Shown here: piece after piece, positions 8,993 to 17,967 of the stretch
How positions within the stretch are numbered: position 1 is the first letter of the stretch
Layout of the letters: every line of letters begins with the position of its first letter
NCBI GenBank assembly: GCA_964617825.1
Contig: CAZTWL010000002.1
Span: 62,001 to 126,000 of the forward strand
Source of the DNA: VSJD01 sp964617825
GTDB lineage: Bacteria > Verrucomicrobiota > Kiritimatiellia > JAAZAB01
DNA: 64,000 bases
Reading direction: 5' to 3'
Notes under the pieces: generated by a model
What the model was told of the DNA's origin: nothing
Database searches by the model: none
The model's input: only the letters and a program-made list of their open reading frames with translations
Position numbers and translations under genes: made by a program

Positions 8993-9859
8993 TCAGAACA
9001 AAGTTGGTTCGCGCAAAGCTTTGGCCAGCGTATGAAACTCCATTGCGTCATAAAACGCCAGCAGGCGGCGCGTGTCCGGCGTACGCAACTGCATGTCAGC
9101 CAGGGCCACACCGCAATCGATATCCGTCTGCAAACGAAGGAGCGCTATATTGCGCGCAATCAATTCACGGTGCTCATTGATCGCGCGCCGCGTCTTTTCC
9201 GGCTCAACCGACTCCAGATGGTCAAGCGCATTGGCCAGCGACTGCCATTGCTGGAGCAACTTGGCCGCCGTCTTGGCGCCGATACCCGGCACACCGGGGA
9301 TATTGTCGCAACTGTCGCCCGTCAGCGCCAGCCAGTCCACAACCTGGTCCGGTCGCACGCCGATTTTGGCGAACACTTCGGCCGCGCCGATTTTTTCATC
9401 CGCTTTGCCGGGCGTAACAACGGCAATGGATGGCGAAACCATTTGCAGCAAATCCTTGTCGCTGGAGGCCACGAGAACAGCCAAGCCCGCGGCCGTCGCC
9501 TTGACCGCCACTGAGGCCAGGACATCATCCGCCTCCCGTCCATCCAGGCGCAGATGGGCAATCGCGGCAGCATCCAGCCAGGCATCGATGACCGGCAGTT
9601 GGGCACGCAGCGCCGGCGGCATCGCGGGGCGCTGGGCCTTATACTCGGCCAGCAATTTAAGTCGTTCGGGAGGAGTTCCCCCATCGAAAACCACCAGTTT
9701 GTGCGACGGCTGCCAGATTCGTTCGATCTGCATGATGGTTTTAATGAATCCATACACCGCATTAGTGGGTTGGCCCACGGCCGTAGCCAGGCCGTTAATG
9801 GCATAAAAAGCGCGATAGGCAATACCCAGCGCATCCACGAGTAAGAGAGAGGCCGGCAT
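8993..9859 (-). CDS. Stand-alone 5'-3' exonuclease (PolI N-terminal/FEN family)
   Basis: A 288-residue protein with the full Pol I 5' nuclease domain and no polymerase domain. Visible metal-ligand blocks are LLLVDALGIAYRAF, VVFDGG, DGREADDVLAS and SSDKDLLQM, plus the helix-hairpin-helix GDSCDNIPGVPGIGAKTA. Likely removes RNA primers or flaps. ATG 9859 is chosen because the PASLLLVD block begins the family domain; upstream in-frame residues look non-homologous. It could be a separate exonuclease alongside a full PolA elsewhere or the nuclease half of a split PolA. Confidence 0.85.
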   Translation of the reverse strand: MPASLLLVDALGIAYRAFYAINGLATAVGQPTNAVYGFIKTIMQIERIWQPSHKLVVFDGGTPPERLKLLAEYKAQRPAMPPALRAQLPVIDAWLDAAAIAHLRLDGREADDVLASVAVKATAAGLAVLVASSDKDLLQMVSPSIAVVTPGKADEKIGAAEVFAKIGVRPDQVVDWLALTGDSCDNIPGVPGIGAKTAAKLLQQWQSLANALDHLESVEPEKTRRAINEHRELIARNIALLRLQTDIDCGVALADMQLRTPDTRRLLAFYDAMEFHTLAKALREPTLF

Positions 9860-9860
9860 G

Positions 9861-9897
9861 AAAATCGACGATTTAAGATTGCTGATTTCGGAATAAG
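9861..9897. repeat. Degenerate heptamer array (AAATCNN class) at the exonuclease start
   Basis: Directly upstream of the exonuclease start the minus strand reads AAATCAG, CAATCTT, AAATCGT, CGATTTT in 7-base register. It replaces any obvious ribosome site. Confidence 0.45.
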
Positions 9898-10097
9898 GAT
9901 ACGAGGCTTTCAAGCCTGCGAACTCAAAATGACAATCCCCATTGCCTTCAAGATGCCTTGGCCGTGCCACACGACAGGCAACGCCAAATCATTTGCCCCG
10001 GCACGCTGCGGGAATTTGCGACATAATTGAGGACACACTTCATGTTGGGGAGAATTTCGGCAACCGGCTATCGGAAGTCATAAATCGCCGCATGCGA

Positions 10098-13000
10098 TTA
10101 AGGCGTTGCCGTAGGGGCCGCGGTTGTCGTGCCTGATGTTCCGGCGGACGTCGCTATGAGCTCCTTGTTGATCTTGTTTCCGGCCGGATCAACGAGATTG
10201 GCGGTTACAAAGATCAACAGATTAAATTTCTGACTATTGCTGGTCTTGCTCTGGAAAAGATAACCGATAAGCGGGATATCCCCCAGGAAGGGAATCTTGT
10301 CCAAAGTCGTGGTTTGTCTTTCGGAAATCAATCCGCCCATGACCACGGTCTGCCCGTCCCAAATGGTAATGCTTGTCGTAATATTGCGGCTTTTGAAAAT
10401 CGGCTGCGGCATTTTCAGCTCGTAGGTACCATCGCCGGAAGGATTGGGATATTGGGTGCCATAATCGAGCCATGAGGCCAACTCGCAAACCTGAGGGAGC
10501 ATCACCAAGTCAATCGAGAATCCATCCGGACCAACTGTCGGCGTTACGTTCAGAATCACGCCCGTGTCACGGGTCTGGAAACCACCCGGCTGGACGAAAG
10601 ACATTGGGGTCTGCGATCCCTGGGTGCTGCCGGAGGCCGCGGGGGTAACCAAAGTAAAGTCCGTCGGGTAAATATACTCTTCAACCACCTTGATTTCGGC
10701 ATTAGCGCCGCTCTTGGTGGTAACTTTGGGGGCCGAAAGCAGGTTGGCGCCGCTCTTCTGCTCCAAGGCATGCAGAACCATGGTCACTTCCGGATTCGTC
10801 AGAACGCTCGAGAAGGAAAGAATATTTCCCAAGGTCCCGCCTTGCGTCGTCGTAATACCACTGGCGCCCGATGCCAGGTTGCGCAATCCCTTGCTTACCG
10901 TGCTCTTATCCACTTGAATCCGTTCGGCGGAATTTAGCGGCTGACCGGCGACAATATTTTCGGCAATCTCCCAATTGTCGTTCAAGAGCCATTCGACGCC
11001 CAATTCTTCCAAATCCTGTTGGGCGACTTCCACAAAACGCGCCTCAATTTCCACCTGCACCGGAACCACATTCAAGGAAGCCAAGATGCGCTCAAAGCTC
11101 TCCAGATTGTCAAGCGTATTTTTGGCAATCAAGAGGTTGAGACTCGGCTTATAGACAATCGACGTGCCTTCGGGAAAAGGAACGCCGGCGTCCACAAAGA
11201 ATTTTTTAACGTCGCCTTTTTCGACGGCTGGCGCGGTGCTGCCCAACTCCAATTTATCACTGGTCCCGCCGCCGGCGCTTCCAGCAGCGCCCATGATTGT
11301 TTCCGCAATCGAAGGCTGGACTTTATAGGTCTTCGTAACCAGTTCGCCATAGACCACGTCGCTCGGAGTGATCACCACGACGTTTTCCTCTATCCGATAT
11401 TTCAGTCCGGTAACTTCCGTGATATATTTAATGGCGTCCATCAGGACAATATTACGCAGGCTCAAGGTCACAGTCGGCAAATTGCTCGGCCCTACCGGCG
11501 CAGCGCCTTCCACGGTCAGCTCCCCCTCAGCTGGAGCCGGCGCCGCGGCTTCTTCGCTAACGCCTGGCCGCTTAAGCTGTAGAATGAAATTCACGCCTTT
11601 ATCGCCGGGCGCCGAGTCCTTGTCGCACGCAATGCTGGCCTGGTCGAGATATTTAATCACATCCGCAATATTGGCCGTCCGAAATTCCAATTGCGGGATC
11701 GTGATTCCATTCAGCTTTGCCAAGAGCTTGCGTTTGCCGCTATCGGTGATCTCGGCGTCCTTGATTTTCAAATCCGGGCCGGTAATTTCGCGTTTGACCG
11801 GCGGGGTCCAAGTATCGCGAACCTGGGCCACCATCGAGGCCTGCTGGCGATTCATCTGGTCGGTTTCGACATCATACATTTTGACGTAAAGCTTATCCAT
11901 CCAAGCGGCGGCTTCCTCGTTCTTTTCATCCAGCACCAGCACATTTTGAAATTCGCGCCGGGCTTTTTCATATTCGCCAAGCACATAATACTGGCGCCCG
12001 AGATCGATCGATGTACGGATCTGCTTGACCCGATCGAGATGCTCCGCAGATTTACGCGGCGGCACCGGTTCGGCTGCGCGCTCAACCCGCTGGACTTCAT
12101 CCTTCTTAATCTGTTCGCTGAGCCGAACGGCCTTCTGATGCGCGGAATTGTATCCAAGGGCGCGCCGAATGGCATCCTTGGCTTCCTGATACTTTCCGCT
12201 ACTGTAGTAATTCAGGGCAATCCGATATTCGCACTCAGCCTGACTCTGCATGGCTTTCTGCCGCGTCTCAACCGTATGCGGCCGTACGGGCATCACATTC
12301 ATCGCCTGGTTGAAAGATTTCAAGGCGACGTCAAAATCATTCCGGGCCATCGCCTGATAAGCCGAATCCAAATACTTCAACGCCTCGACTTCCTTGGCCT
12401 GCCGGCGAACTTCTTCCTGCGCAGCCATGACTTCTTCCGGCACCATCAGTTTGGCGCCAACTTCTGAGCCGGCATTGGTCGCAGCCGCCTTTTCCGGAGA
12501 AACCGCCACCGGAGGAGCGACGACAGTGTCAGCCTTGCCGGTCACGCCGGAGGCCGCTTGAGATGATTCGCCTTTTGCGGACACGGCCGCATTGGTATCG
12601 GCTTTTTTACTGCCGAACAGCCGGCTCCAAAACGACGTTTTCGGCTGCGCGCCGGCTTCGCCCTTGGCCGCAGGCCGAGCATCTGCCGAGCTGCGCTCCA
12701 ACTCAAAATCCGGAGCATTGGCGGCAACGGTCTTTTCAGCTGCCGGTTTGGCGGACGCCTCGACGCCGGTTTCCGGCTTTTGGGTTTCGGGCACAGCCTT
12801 CACACTGTCACCGGCTGCAGTTTTCTCTGTCGCCGGCGCTGCGATAGCCGCAGGCTTTTCGGCGACAGGCGCGGCGGTTTCCGGCTTCTGGTTTTCGGGC
12901 ACAGCCTTCACATTGTCGCCGGCTGCAGTTTTCTCAGTCGCAGGCGCTGCGACGGCCGCAGGCTTTTCGGCGACAGGCGCGACGGTTTCCGCAGGCGTGG

Positions 13001-13247
13001 TCGACGCGGAATTTGCGGCAGTGGTTACAGTCGGAGTGGCCGCCTCCGGCGCCTTGGCCGTCGCCGGCGCTGGGGAAACGACTTCGGCAGTTGCCTGGGT
13101 ACCGACGGCAGTCTGTTCCGTCGCCGCAGGCGCAGGATTCTGATCCTGGGCACGGGCATCTGGGACCGTGCTCATCAACACAAGGCCAAGGATGGCAAAA
13201 AGGGCGGCTGGCGATTTCATTGTAACATTGCCCGCTTTTATCTTCAC
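10098..13247 (-). CDS. pilQ: TPR-containing secretin, PilQ/GspD family (Amuc_1098-like)
   Basis: Outer-membrane secretin channel. The 1049 residues comprise a signal peptide (about 1-33, cleavage after DARA), an Ala/Pro/Thr-rich linker with a 36-residue duplication, TPR helices (about 290-455), N-domains (IPQLEFRTANIADVIKYLD; TVTLSLRNIVLMDAIKYI) and the secretin core with VEIEARFVEV, LLSAPKVTTKSG, GGLISERQT and IPFLGDIPLIGYLF. The GTG at 13247 overlaps the upstream stop as GTGA, suggesting coupling; ATG 13220 also leaves a complete signal peptide. Last gene of the pil block. The TPR before the secretin domain matches what I recall of Akkermansia Amuc_1098. Confidence 0.9.
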   Translation of the reverse strand: MKIKAGNVTMKSPAALFAILGLVLMSTVPDARAQDQNPAPAATEQTAVGTQATAEVVSPAPATAKAPEAATPTVTTAANSASTTPAETVAPVAEKPAAVAAPATEKTAAGDNVKAVPENQKPETAAPVAEKPAAIAAPATEKTAAGDSVKAVPETQKPETGVEASAKPAAEKTVAANAPDFELERSSADARPAAKGEAGAQPKTSFWSRLFGSKKADTNAAVSAKGESSQAASGVTGKADTVVAPPVAVSPEKAAATNAGSEVGAKLMVPEEVMAAQEEVRRQAKEVEALKYLDSAYQAMARNDFDVALKSFNQAMNVMPVRPHTVETRQKAMQSQAECEYRIALNYYSSGKYQEAKDAIRRALGYNSAHQKAVRLSEQIKKDEVQRVERAAEPVPPRKSAEHLDRVKQIRTSIDLGRQYYVLGEYEKARREFQNVLVLDEKNEEAAAWMDKLYVKMYDVETDQMNRQQASMVAQVRDTWTPPVKREITGPDLKIKDAEITDSGKRKLLAKLNGITIPQLEFRTANIADVIKYLDQASIACDKDSAPGDKGVNFILQLKRPGVSEEAAAPAPAEGELTVEGAAPVGPSNLPTVTLSLRNIVLMDAIKYITEVTGLKYRIEENVVVITPSDVVYGELVTKTYKVQPSIAETIMGAAGSAGGGTSDKLELGSTAPAVEKGDVKKFFVDAGVPFPEGTSIVYKPSLNLLIAKNTLDNLESFERILASLNVVPVQVEIEARFVEVAQQDLEELGVEWLLNDNWEIAENIVAGQPLNSAERIQVDKSTVSKGLRNLASGASGITTTQGGTLGNILSFSSVLTNPEVTMVLHALEQKSGANLLSAPKVTTKSGANAEIKVVEEYIYPTDFTLVTPAASGSTQGSQTPMSFVQPGGFQTRDTGVILNVTPTVGPDGFSIDLVMLPQVCELASWLDYGTQYPNPSGDGTYELKMPQPIFKSRNITTSITIWDGQTVVMGGLISERQTTTLDKIPFLGDIPLIGYLFQSKTSNSQKFNLLIFVTANLVDPAGNKINKELIATSAGTSGTTTAAPTATP
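12775..12990. repeat. 108-bp tandem duplication inside the secretin gene
   Basis: Two copies (12775-12882 and 12883-12990) encode a 36-residue Ala/Pro/Glu/Thr-rich unit containing VAEKPAA, APATEKTAAGD and VKAVPE. The copies differ at a few bases, so the duplication is recent but not identical. It lies in the linker between signal peptide and TPR. Confidence 0.85.
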
Positions 13248-14335
13248 GGTTTAATATCCGGAGTGTTATCCGATTTCAACGCACCTATTCCCGGATACAG
13301 TTGCTTGTCCGTATCGGAAAACGGTTGCACAGGCATTTCCTTACCGCTGTTTATCTCTGAAAGAATAACGGCATCTTTTTTAATGTCAACAATCTTATAC
13401 GAAATATTTTTAAGCATGATGACATCGCCCAACTTCACGAGCATCTTTTTCTGATCCACCAGGAAGACGAGATTGGCGCCGAGTTCGCCGGCATTATCGC
13501 GGTTGATCGACAAGGCAATCACCTTGTTGTCCCGGCTGACCTTCAGCACCGAGACATCTTCATCCACCTCGAAAGTGCCGCCGCCCTTTTTGACCCGCAT
13601 GGTTTTCGGCTCGAAGCCGACGACTTTATAACCATCCACCATATCGCCCATCTTGGCGTAAGTATCGCGATGGAGCCGCTTGTTCTTCAGCAGGAAGCGC
13701 ACGTCATTGGTGCTCAGGCGCTGGACGCCCTGAAAACTTAGCGGCATATAAGTAGGCGCAATTTTAAGGACGCGCAATTTAGTCGCGTAATCCGGATGCG
13801 AATTTGGATCCCGCGGATTACTATCGGCCTGGTACTCTTCCAAATTGGAGAAGCCATCGGCATCGGCATCCTGAAGGGCATCGTCCGCATTCGGATTTAA
13901 ACCGTTCTTGAGTTCCCAGTCATCGGGAAGACCATCGAGGTCGGTATCCTTGGTTACCGCCTTGACCACCGGCTGTTGCGCTCCACAATTCCGGAACGGG
14001 CACACTTCCGCATCGACCGGAATGGGACGACCGCACTTGGCGCACTTCACCCGCAACTCCGCCACCATCAAATGATTGGTCCAGGCGGGGATTTGCCACG
14101 GCACGCACAAAGCTTCAATGCCTTCGTCAAGCAAGCTCATGTCCAATAGACTGGCGTCTTGGGAGAGATTGCGGGACTGCCCCTGCTTCTCGTTCAGATT
14201 TTCCATTTTCTTGCGCTCGCGATCCACCATCATGATCAGGAGAATCAACGACAACAACAGGCCAAAGAGGGCGACGAACAAAATAATCTTGTCGAACGCC
14301 ATCCTGAACCAAGTTTTGATTGCGCTGATATTCAC
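13244..14335 (-). CDS. PilP-position inner-membrane protein with zinc ribbon and calcium-type repeats (Amuc_1099-like)
   Basis: 363 residues. A transmembrane helix (about 17-36) is followed by a charged helix, a C4 zinc-ribbon-like motif (CAKCG ... CPFRNCG, about 97-117), then two DxDxDGxxD motifs (DTDLDGLPDDWE and DADADGFSNLEE) of the thrombospondin type-3 kind, and a C-terminal domain of two similar halves. It sits exactly where pilP lies between pilO and pilQ, so a periplasmic linker between inner-membrane complex and secretin is likely. No clear PilP signature is seen; the role is inferred from position. Overlaps the secretin start by four bases. Confidence 0.7.
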   Translation of the reverse strand: MNISAIKTWFRMAFDKIILFVALFGLLLSLILLIMMVDRERKKMENLNEKQGQSRNLSQDASLLDMSLLDEGIEALCVPWQIPAWTNHLMVAELRVKCAKCGRPIPVDAEVCPFRNCGAQQPVVKAVTKDTDLDGLPDDWELKNGLNPNADDALQDADADGFSNLEEYQADSNPRDPNSHPDYATKLRVLKIAPTYMPLSFQGVQRLSTNDVRFLLKNKRLHRDTYAKMGDMVDGYKVVGFEPKTMRVKKGGGTFEVDEDVSVLKVSRDNKVIALSINRDNAGELGANLVFLVDQKKMLVKLGDVIMLKNISYKIVDIKKDAVILSEINSGKEMPVQPFSDTDKQLYPGIGALKSDNTPDIKP

Positions 14336-14371
14336 GACTATTTTACCCTAAAACCAAAACGCTCTTTGTAA

Positions 14372-15334
14372 TTATGGTTTCTTGGCGCCTTCCTTGAACT
14401 CCAGCGACGGCGCAAACTGATACACATCCAAATTGAGTTTGGCTTCCAGCTCTTCGCGGCCCAATACGATCTGGCGCTCGCGGACACTCTGTCCGGGCTC
14501 AGCGGCAGAACCGGGTTTGCCGGGCGCAGACGCAGTCGCCGGGCCGCCGACGCCGGAATCCTGAAGCGGATTGGTCATTTCAACGCTCGTCACCACGATA
14601 AACATCGGACGGCCGGCAAGGAGATTCAACATTTCGATCACGGCAGACTCCTTGGCTTTTACCACGATTTTAAAAGGCTGCCTGGCCATCAGTTTGTCGC
14701 CGCCCGGCTCCAAGCCCGCGGTTTCCGGCAACGCCGGTCCGCCCGCTTGCGGCGCCCCGCGGCGGCCGGCGGATACATCCGCTCCGTGCGCCTGTTCGAA
14801 ATTATCGCGTTCGATGGAAACCAGCTCAGCGATGGCTGCATCCTGAAGAATGCCGCAAAGCGCTTCGATAATTTTCAGTTGCTGGACCAAGCGGGGAATA
14901 TCGCCCGAGGCCGGCAGCAAACCCCCGGCATATTTATCGAAACCGAAGGCATATTTTTCCGGGAACTTGATGTTGGCATTTTGCAGGCGGTCCCGGAGTT
15001 GACGCAGCGATTTTTCCAGGAACTGCATGAAATCGGCGGCTTCCATCGGCTGCAAATTAACCTGGCCGGCGCGCAGAAGCTCGTTCAGTTCGTTATAGCG
15101 ATCGACAACATCCTTGAGGTTCTCGGCTTCCTTGCGCACATTCTCCGTTGCCGGGAACGGCTTGCGCTGATAAAGCTGCTGCAGGCGAGCCATGACCTTA
15201 TCCAGCGCCGATGCCTGGCGAGCATACAACCGGCCTGAAAGGAACAAGCCCGTCCCGGCGCCAAGCAACAGGAGCGCCGCAATGCCCAAGCACAGCGTGA
15301 ATGCCGGATGTTTTTTTATGAAGGTCAGATTCAT
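14372..15334 (-). CDS. PilO-like inner-membrane protein, Amuc_1100-like
   Basis: About 320 residues: a short cytoplasmic end, one transmembrane helix (about 12-34), a coiled-coil (about 38-80), then two ferredoxin-like regions joined by a Gly/Pro/Ala linker. Blocks such as LKIIEALCGIL, FKIVVKAKESAVIEMLNLL and REELEAKLNLDVYQF align by eye, in the same order, with the Amuc_1100 sequence of Akkermansia as I remember it, and with PilO topology. It lies between PilM-PilN and the PilP-position gene. ATG 15334 is chosen since the TM follows directly; 15361 is possible. Confidence 0.75.
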   Translation of the reverse strand: MNLTFIKKHPAFTLCLGIAALLLLGAGTGLFLSGRLYARQASALDKVMARLQQLYQRKPFPATENVRKEAENLKDVVDRYNELNELLRAGQVNLQPMEAADFMQFLEKSLRQLRDRLQNANIKFPEKYAFGFDKYAGGLLPASGDIPRLVQQLKIIEALCGILQDAAIAELVSIERDNFEQAHGADVSAGRRGAPQAGGPALPETAGLEPGGDKLMARQPFKIVVKAKESAVIEMLNLLAGRPMFIVVTSVEMTNPLQDSGVGGPATASAPGKPGSAAEPGQSVRERQIVLGREELEAKLNLDVYQFAPSLEFKEGAKKP

Positions 15335-15348
15335 AAGGCAACCGCTAC

Positions 15349-15374
15349 CAGTCATTAGCAATCAGTCATCAGTT
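15349..15374. repeat. Degenerate heptamer array (TGATGAC class)
   Basis: On the minus strand TGATGAC, TGATTGC, TAATGAC, TGG run in 7-base register in the 58-bp gap between the PilM-PilN gene and the PilO-like gene. Confidence 0.45.
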
Positions 15375-15392
15375 CGTTCCGCGCCGCCTGTT

Positions 15393-17114
15393 TCATAGCG
15401 GATTCTTCAGCCCGATTTCCATTGTAAACTGCCGGGCATAATCATCGACGTTCGGCAAAGGCGCAAGCAGAATTTCGGTGCTCTCGGCAAACAAGGGCGA
15501 CTGCCGCAAGCGGTCCCGGAACTGGGCAATCGAGCGATCCGTGGCCTTGTCGGAAAAGATCAGGCCCTTGACTTGGATATGCGTCCATTTCGGAACATTG
15601 CCATCCTGCCCCAAGGCGGCCGCCGCCCGCTGACCTCGCCGCCCCGTATCCGCCGGCTGCCCGCCATTCTCCGTTGTCGTCTTGCTCATCGGAACGAAGG
15701 AGACCAACCACATGCCGTCCAACATGCAGTCATGAATGCCGTTGATCACATCGATCCATTGGGTGCGCAAATAAGTAACATCGGAGAGCGTTTCCGCCTT
15801 GGCTTTCAACTCCGCCTGGCGGGCTTCGATGGGTTGCAATTGGGCTTCGATCGCTTCCAATTGACTTACCTGGGCGCGGACCGCGTTCTGGCGCAGGGCA
15901 ATCCGCTGGGTCATGGTATGGAAGAAGAACCACCAGCAAAGCACAATCAAAATCAGACTGATTGCCGCCGCCACGATATACGGCTCTTTGCGCTTGAACA
16001 CTTTGTCCGCCATGATGTTGGGCGGAAGGAGATTGATCTCCAACGGACAGGGCAGCGCGTAGCGCAACCCGACGCCGACGGCTTCGCCCATCACATGCGC
16101 ACAAGACCCGATGACATCCTCCGAGATGGACTCGTTGACGATAATGTTCCGGAAGGGATTCAAGTACTCCACGTCCATCTTCAGTTTTTCCTTGAAAAAC
16201 TCATCGGTGCGGGAAATGACGGATGTGCCCCCGGCCAGCAGCATGCGGTTGGGAGTGGCGCCTCCCTGCTGGGTGCAATAAAAATTGATGGAACGCTCCA
16301 CCTCGATGTGCAGGCGGGTCATGACACCGCGGACGGTCTTGGATACTTTCGAGAGCACCTTGTCGGAATAATCCTCATAGGACCCGCCGAAAGCCACCGA
16401 AGCGTGGGCGAACTTAAGCTCCTCGGCATCTTTGAAGGACATGTTGAATTCCTTCATCAACTGCTGGGTGATGACATTGCCCGTGCCCACGATGGGCATG
16501 TTACGGCTGTAAAACTGGCCTTCTTCCATGAAAACCAAGTTTGTCGAGCGCGCGCCGATATCGACCACGAGCGTGCAGCCTTTCAATTCCCCGTAGTTAT
16601 AGCGCACGGCATTGTAAAGCGCCATGGGCGCCACATCCACGATTTCGATATCCAGACCAACGGCCTCGACGCAGTCGGTCAGGTTCTGCACGATATCCTT
16701 CTTGATGACCACGAGCATCACGTTCAGCTCGCTTTCGGAGGAACCCATCAGCTGATAGTCCCACACCACTTCCTCCATGGGGAAAGGCACGTTCTGCTGG
16801 GCTTCGTAAAGGATGGTCTGGTGAATTTTATTGCGTTTCACCGGCGGCAGCTTGACCAGGCGCAGGAAGGCCGACTGGCCCGTCACGGAAAGCACCACCG
16901 GACCCGGCCGGATGGCTTTTTCTTTCAGCACCGTCTGGATGGCGTCAATGATCGCCATGGTGGGATCGGCCTCGCTGCCCGGCTCAATGCCCAGCGGGCA
17001 TACGGCGAGATTGGTGAGCTCCATGCCCGCCTTGCCGACCGTGAACTCCGCCAGCTTGAGCTGGGCGGCCCCGATATCCATGGCTATCACGCGGTTTGGT
17101 TTAAGGAAAGACAT
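15393..17114 (-). CDS. PilM-PilN fusion, type IV pilus inner-membrane platform (Amuc_1101-like)
   Basis: 573 residues. Residues 1-345 are an actin-like PilM ATPase (VIAMDIGAAQLKLAEF; VVDIGARSTNLVF; LLAGGTSVISRTDEFF). The PilN N-terminal motif EINLLPP follows near 367, then a transmembrane helix (about 381-401), a coiled-coil and a PilN-like periplasmic domain to the end. PilM normally binds the INLLP motif of a separate PilN; here the two are covalently joined. Start at 17114 fits the family N-terminus. Second gene of the pilus block. Confidence 0.88.
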   Translation of the reverse strand: MSFLKPNRVIAMDIGAAQLKLAEFTVGKAGMELTNLAVCPLGIEPGSEADPTMAIIDAIQTVLKEKAIRPGPVVLSVTGQSAFLRLVKLPPVKRNKIHQTILYEAQQNVPFPMEEVVWDYQLMGSSESELNVMLVVIKKDIVQNLTDCVEAVGLDIEIVDVAPMALYNAVRYNYGELKGCTLVVDIGARSTNLVFMEEGQFYSRNMPIVGTGNVITQQLMKEFNMSFKDAEELKFAHASVAFGGSYEDYSDKVLSKVSKTVRGVMTRLHIEVERSINFYCTQQGGATPNRMLLAGGTSVISRTDEFFKEKLKMDVEYLNPFRNIIVNESISEDVIGSCAHVMGEAVGVGLRYALPCPLEINLLPPNIMADKVFKRKEPYIVAAAISLILIVLCWWFFFHTMTQRIALRQNAVRAQVSQLEAIEAQLQPIEARQAELKAKAETLSDVTYLRTQWIDVINGIHDCMLDGMWLVSFVPMSKTTTENGGQPADTGRRGQRAAAALGQDGNVPKWTHIQVKGLIFSDKATDRSIAQFRDRLRQSPLFAESTEILLAPLPNVDDYARQFTMEIGLKNPL

Positions 17115-17226
17115 GGGAAAATTTGTCCGCCTATTAGCAATCAGTTACGTCGTTTTTTATTCTCCGTCCCACTTCAGCCGCCGGTCCGCCGTCAATCACG
17201 CTGCGCGCTTCACGCATTGTCCGGCG

Positions 17227-17868
17227 CTATTTCGGCTTGATCGTCTCGTAATTATCGATCGCCACCAGGGCAAAGGGGGTCTGGGCACGGTTCAGGAGCA
17301 CGCCTTCCCTGGCAGGAATTGCGGCGGTCCAGGGACGCTGATCGTCCGGGAACTGCGTCATGGCCACGGGAGCATCCTTGCCCTTGATATAAACCTTCAC
17401 ACCCGCCCATTCGACGGCGCCATAGCGGTCCAGCGTGCCAGGCCGCAGAAAAACCGTGCTCACATGGCGCTTGCCCTTGGCTACGTCAATATAGTTAACC
17501 GTAGTCGTAAACATAGTCAAGGCTTCGGTCTTGGGATGTTTTACCAGGACCATGTAACGGAATTCCAGTTCGTCGATCCACTCGGGCTCGGTTTCATAGG
17601 GGATCGAGATCCGGGCCCAATCGCGGAACTGGTAGACCGTCTCGGCAACGTCGCTCTTGAAATCCGGGGTTTTAACCTTGGCATTCGGCCCGATAGCTTC
17701 CAGCTTTTTAAGCGTCACAGCATCCTTGCCGGCCGACGACGATTGACCGGCGCCGGGCCCTGAAGGGCGCGTCGTCGCCCGCCGCGCCTGGGCGGAAGCC
17801 GGGGAGGCACTAACGACAAAGATGAGCGCGACCGCCGACAATACACTCAACCCCAAGGTCATTTTCAT
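17227..17868 (-). CDS. Secreted periplasmic protein, first gene of the pilus block (Amuc_1102-like position)
   Basis: 213 residues with a signal peptide ending SPASA, a Ser/Gly/Ala linker, then a beta-rich domain of about 150 residues (YRQF-like VYQFRDWARISIPYETEPEWIDELEFRY; HVSTVFLRPGTLDRYG). I do not recognise a named family with certainty. Its place directly before pilM matches Amuc_1102 of Akkermansia, which I recall as an Ig-like-fold protein linked to pili. ATG 17868 has GGAGG nine bases upstream; the TTG at 17874 is worse. Confidence 0.7.
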   Translation of the reverse strand: MKMTLGLSVLSAVALIFVVSASPASAQARRATTRPSGPGAGQSSSAGKDAVTLKKLEAIGPNAKVKTPDFKSDVAETVYQFRDWARISIPYETEPEWIDELEFRYMVLVKHPKTEALTMFTTTVNYIDVAKGKRHVSTVFLRPGTLDRYGAVEWAGVKVYIKGKDAPVAMTQFPDDQRPWTAAIPAREGVLLNRAQTPFALVAIDNYETIKPK

Positions 17869-17906
17869 AAGCAACAGCCTCCTTAAAAATCAACTGATGA
17901 ACGGAA

Positions 17907-17934
17907 ATTATAAACGCAAGAACCACATTGTCAA
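17907..17934 (-). promoter_or_regulatory. Near-perfect sigma-70 promoter for the pilMNOPQ-like operon
   Basis: On the minus strand TTGACA (17934-17929) and TATAAT (17912-17907) are separated by 16 bases. Transcription would start near 17900, giving a leader of about 30 bases that ends in a GGAGG ribosome site before ATG 17868. It separates the downstream platform/secretin block from the pseudopilin block that ends at 18024. Confidence 0.8.
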
Positions 17935-17967
17935 AGTAAAAAACACAAATTTGGCGGCAACCACTCT

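Noticed and set aside
15573..17240. 555-codon open frame antisense to the PilM-PilN gene
   Set aside because: Shadow of a well-supported gene; composition His/Arg/Gln-rich as expected for an antisense frame.
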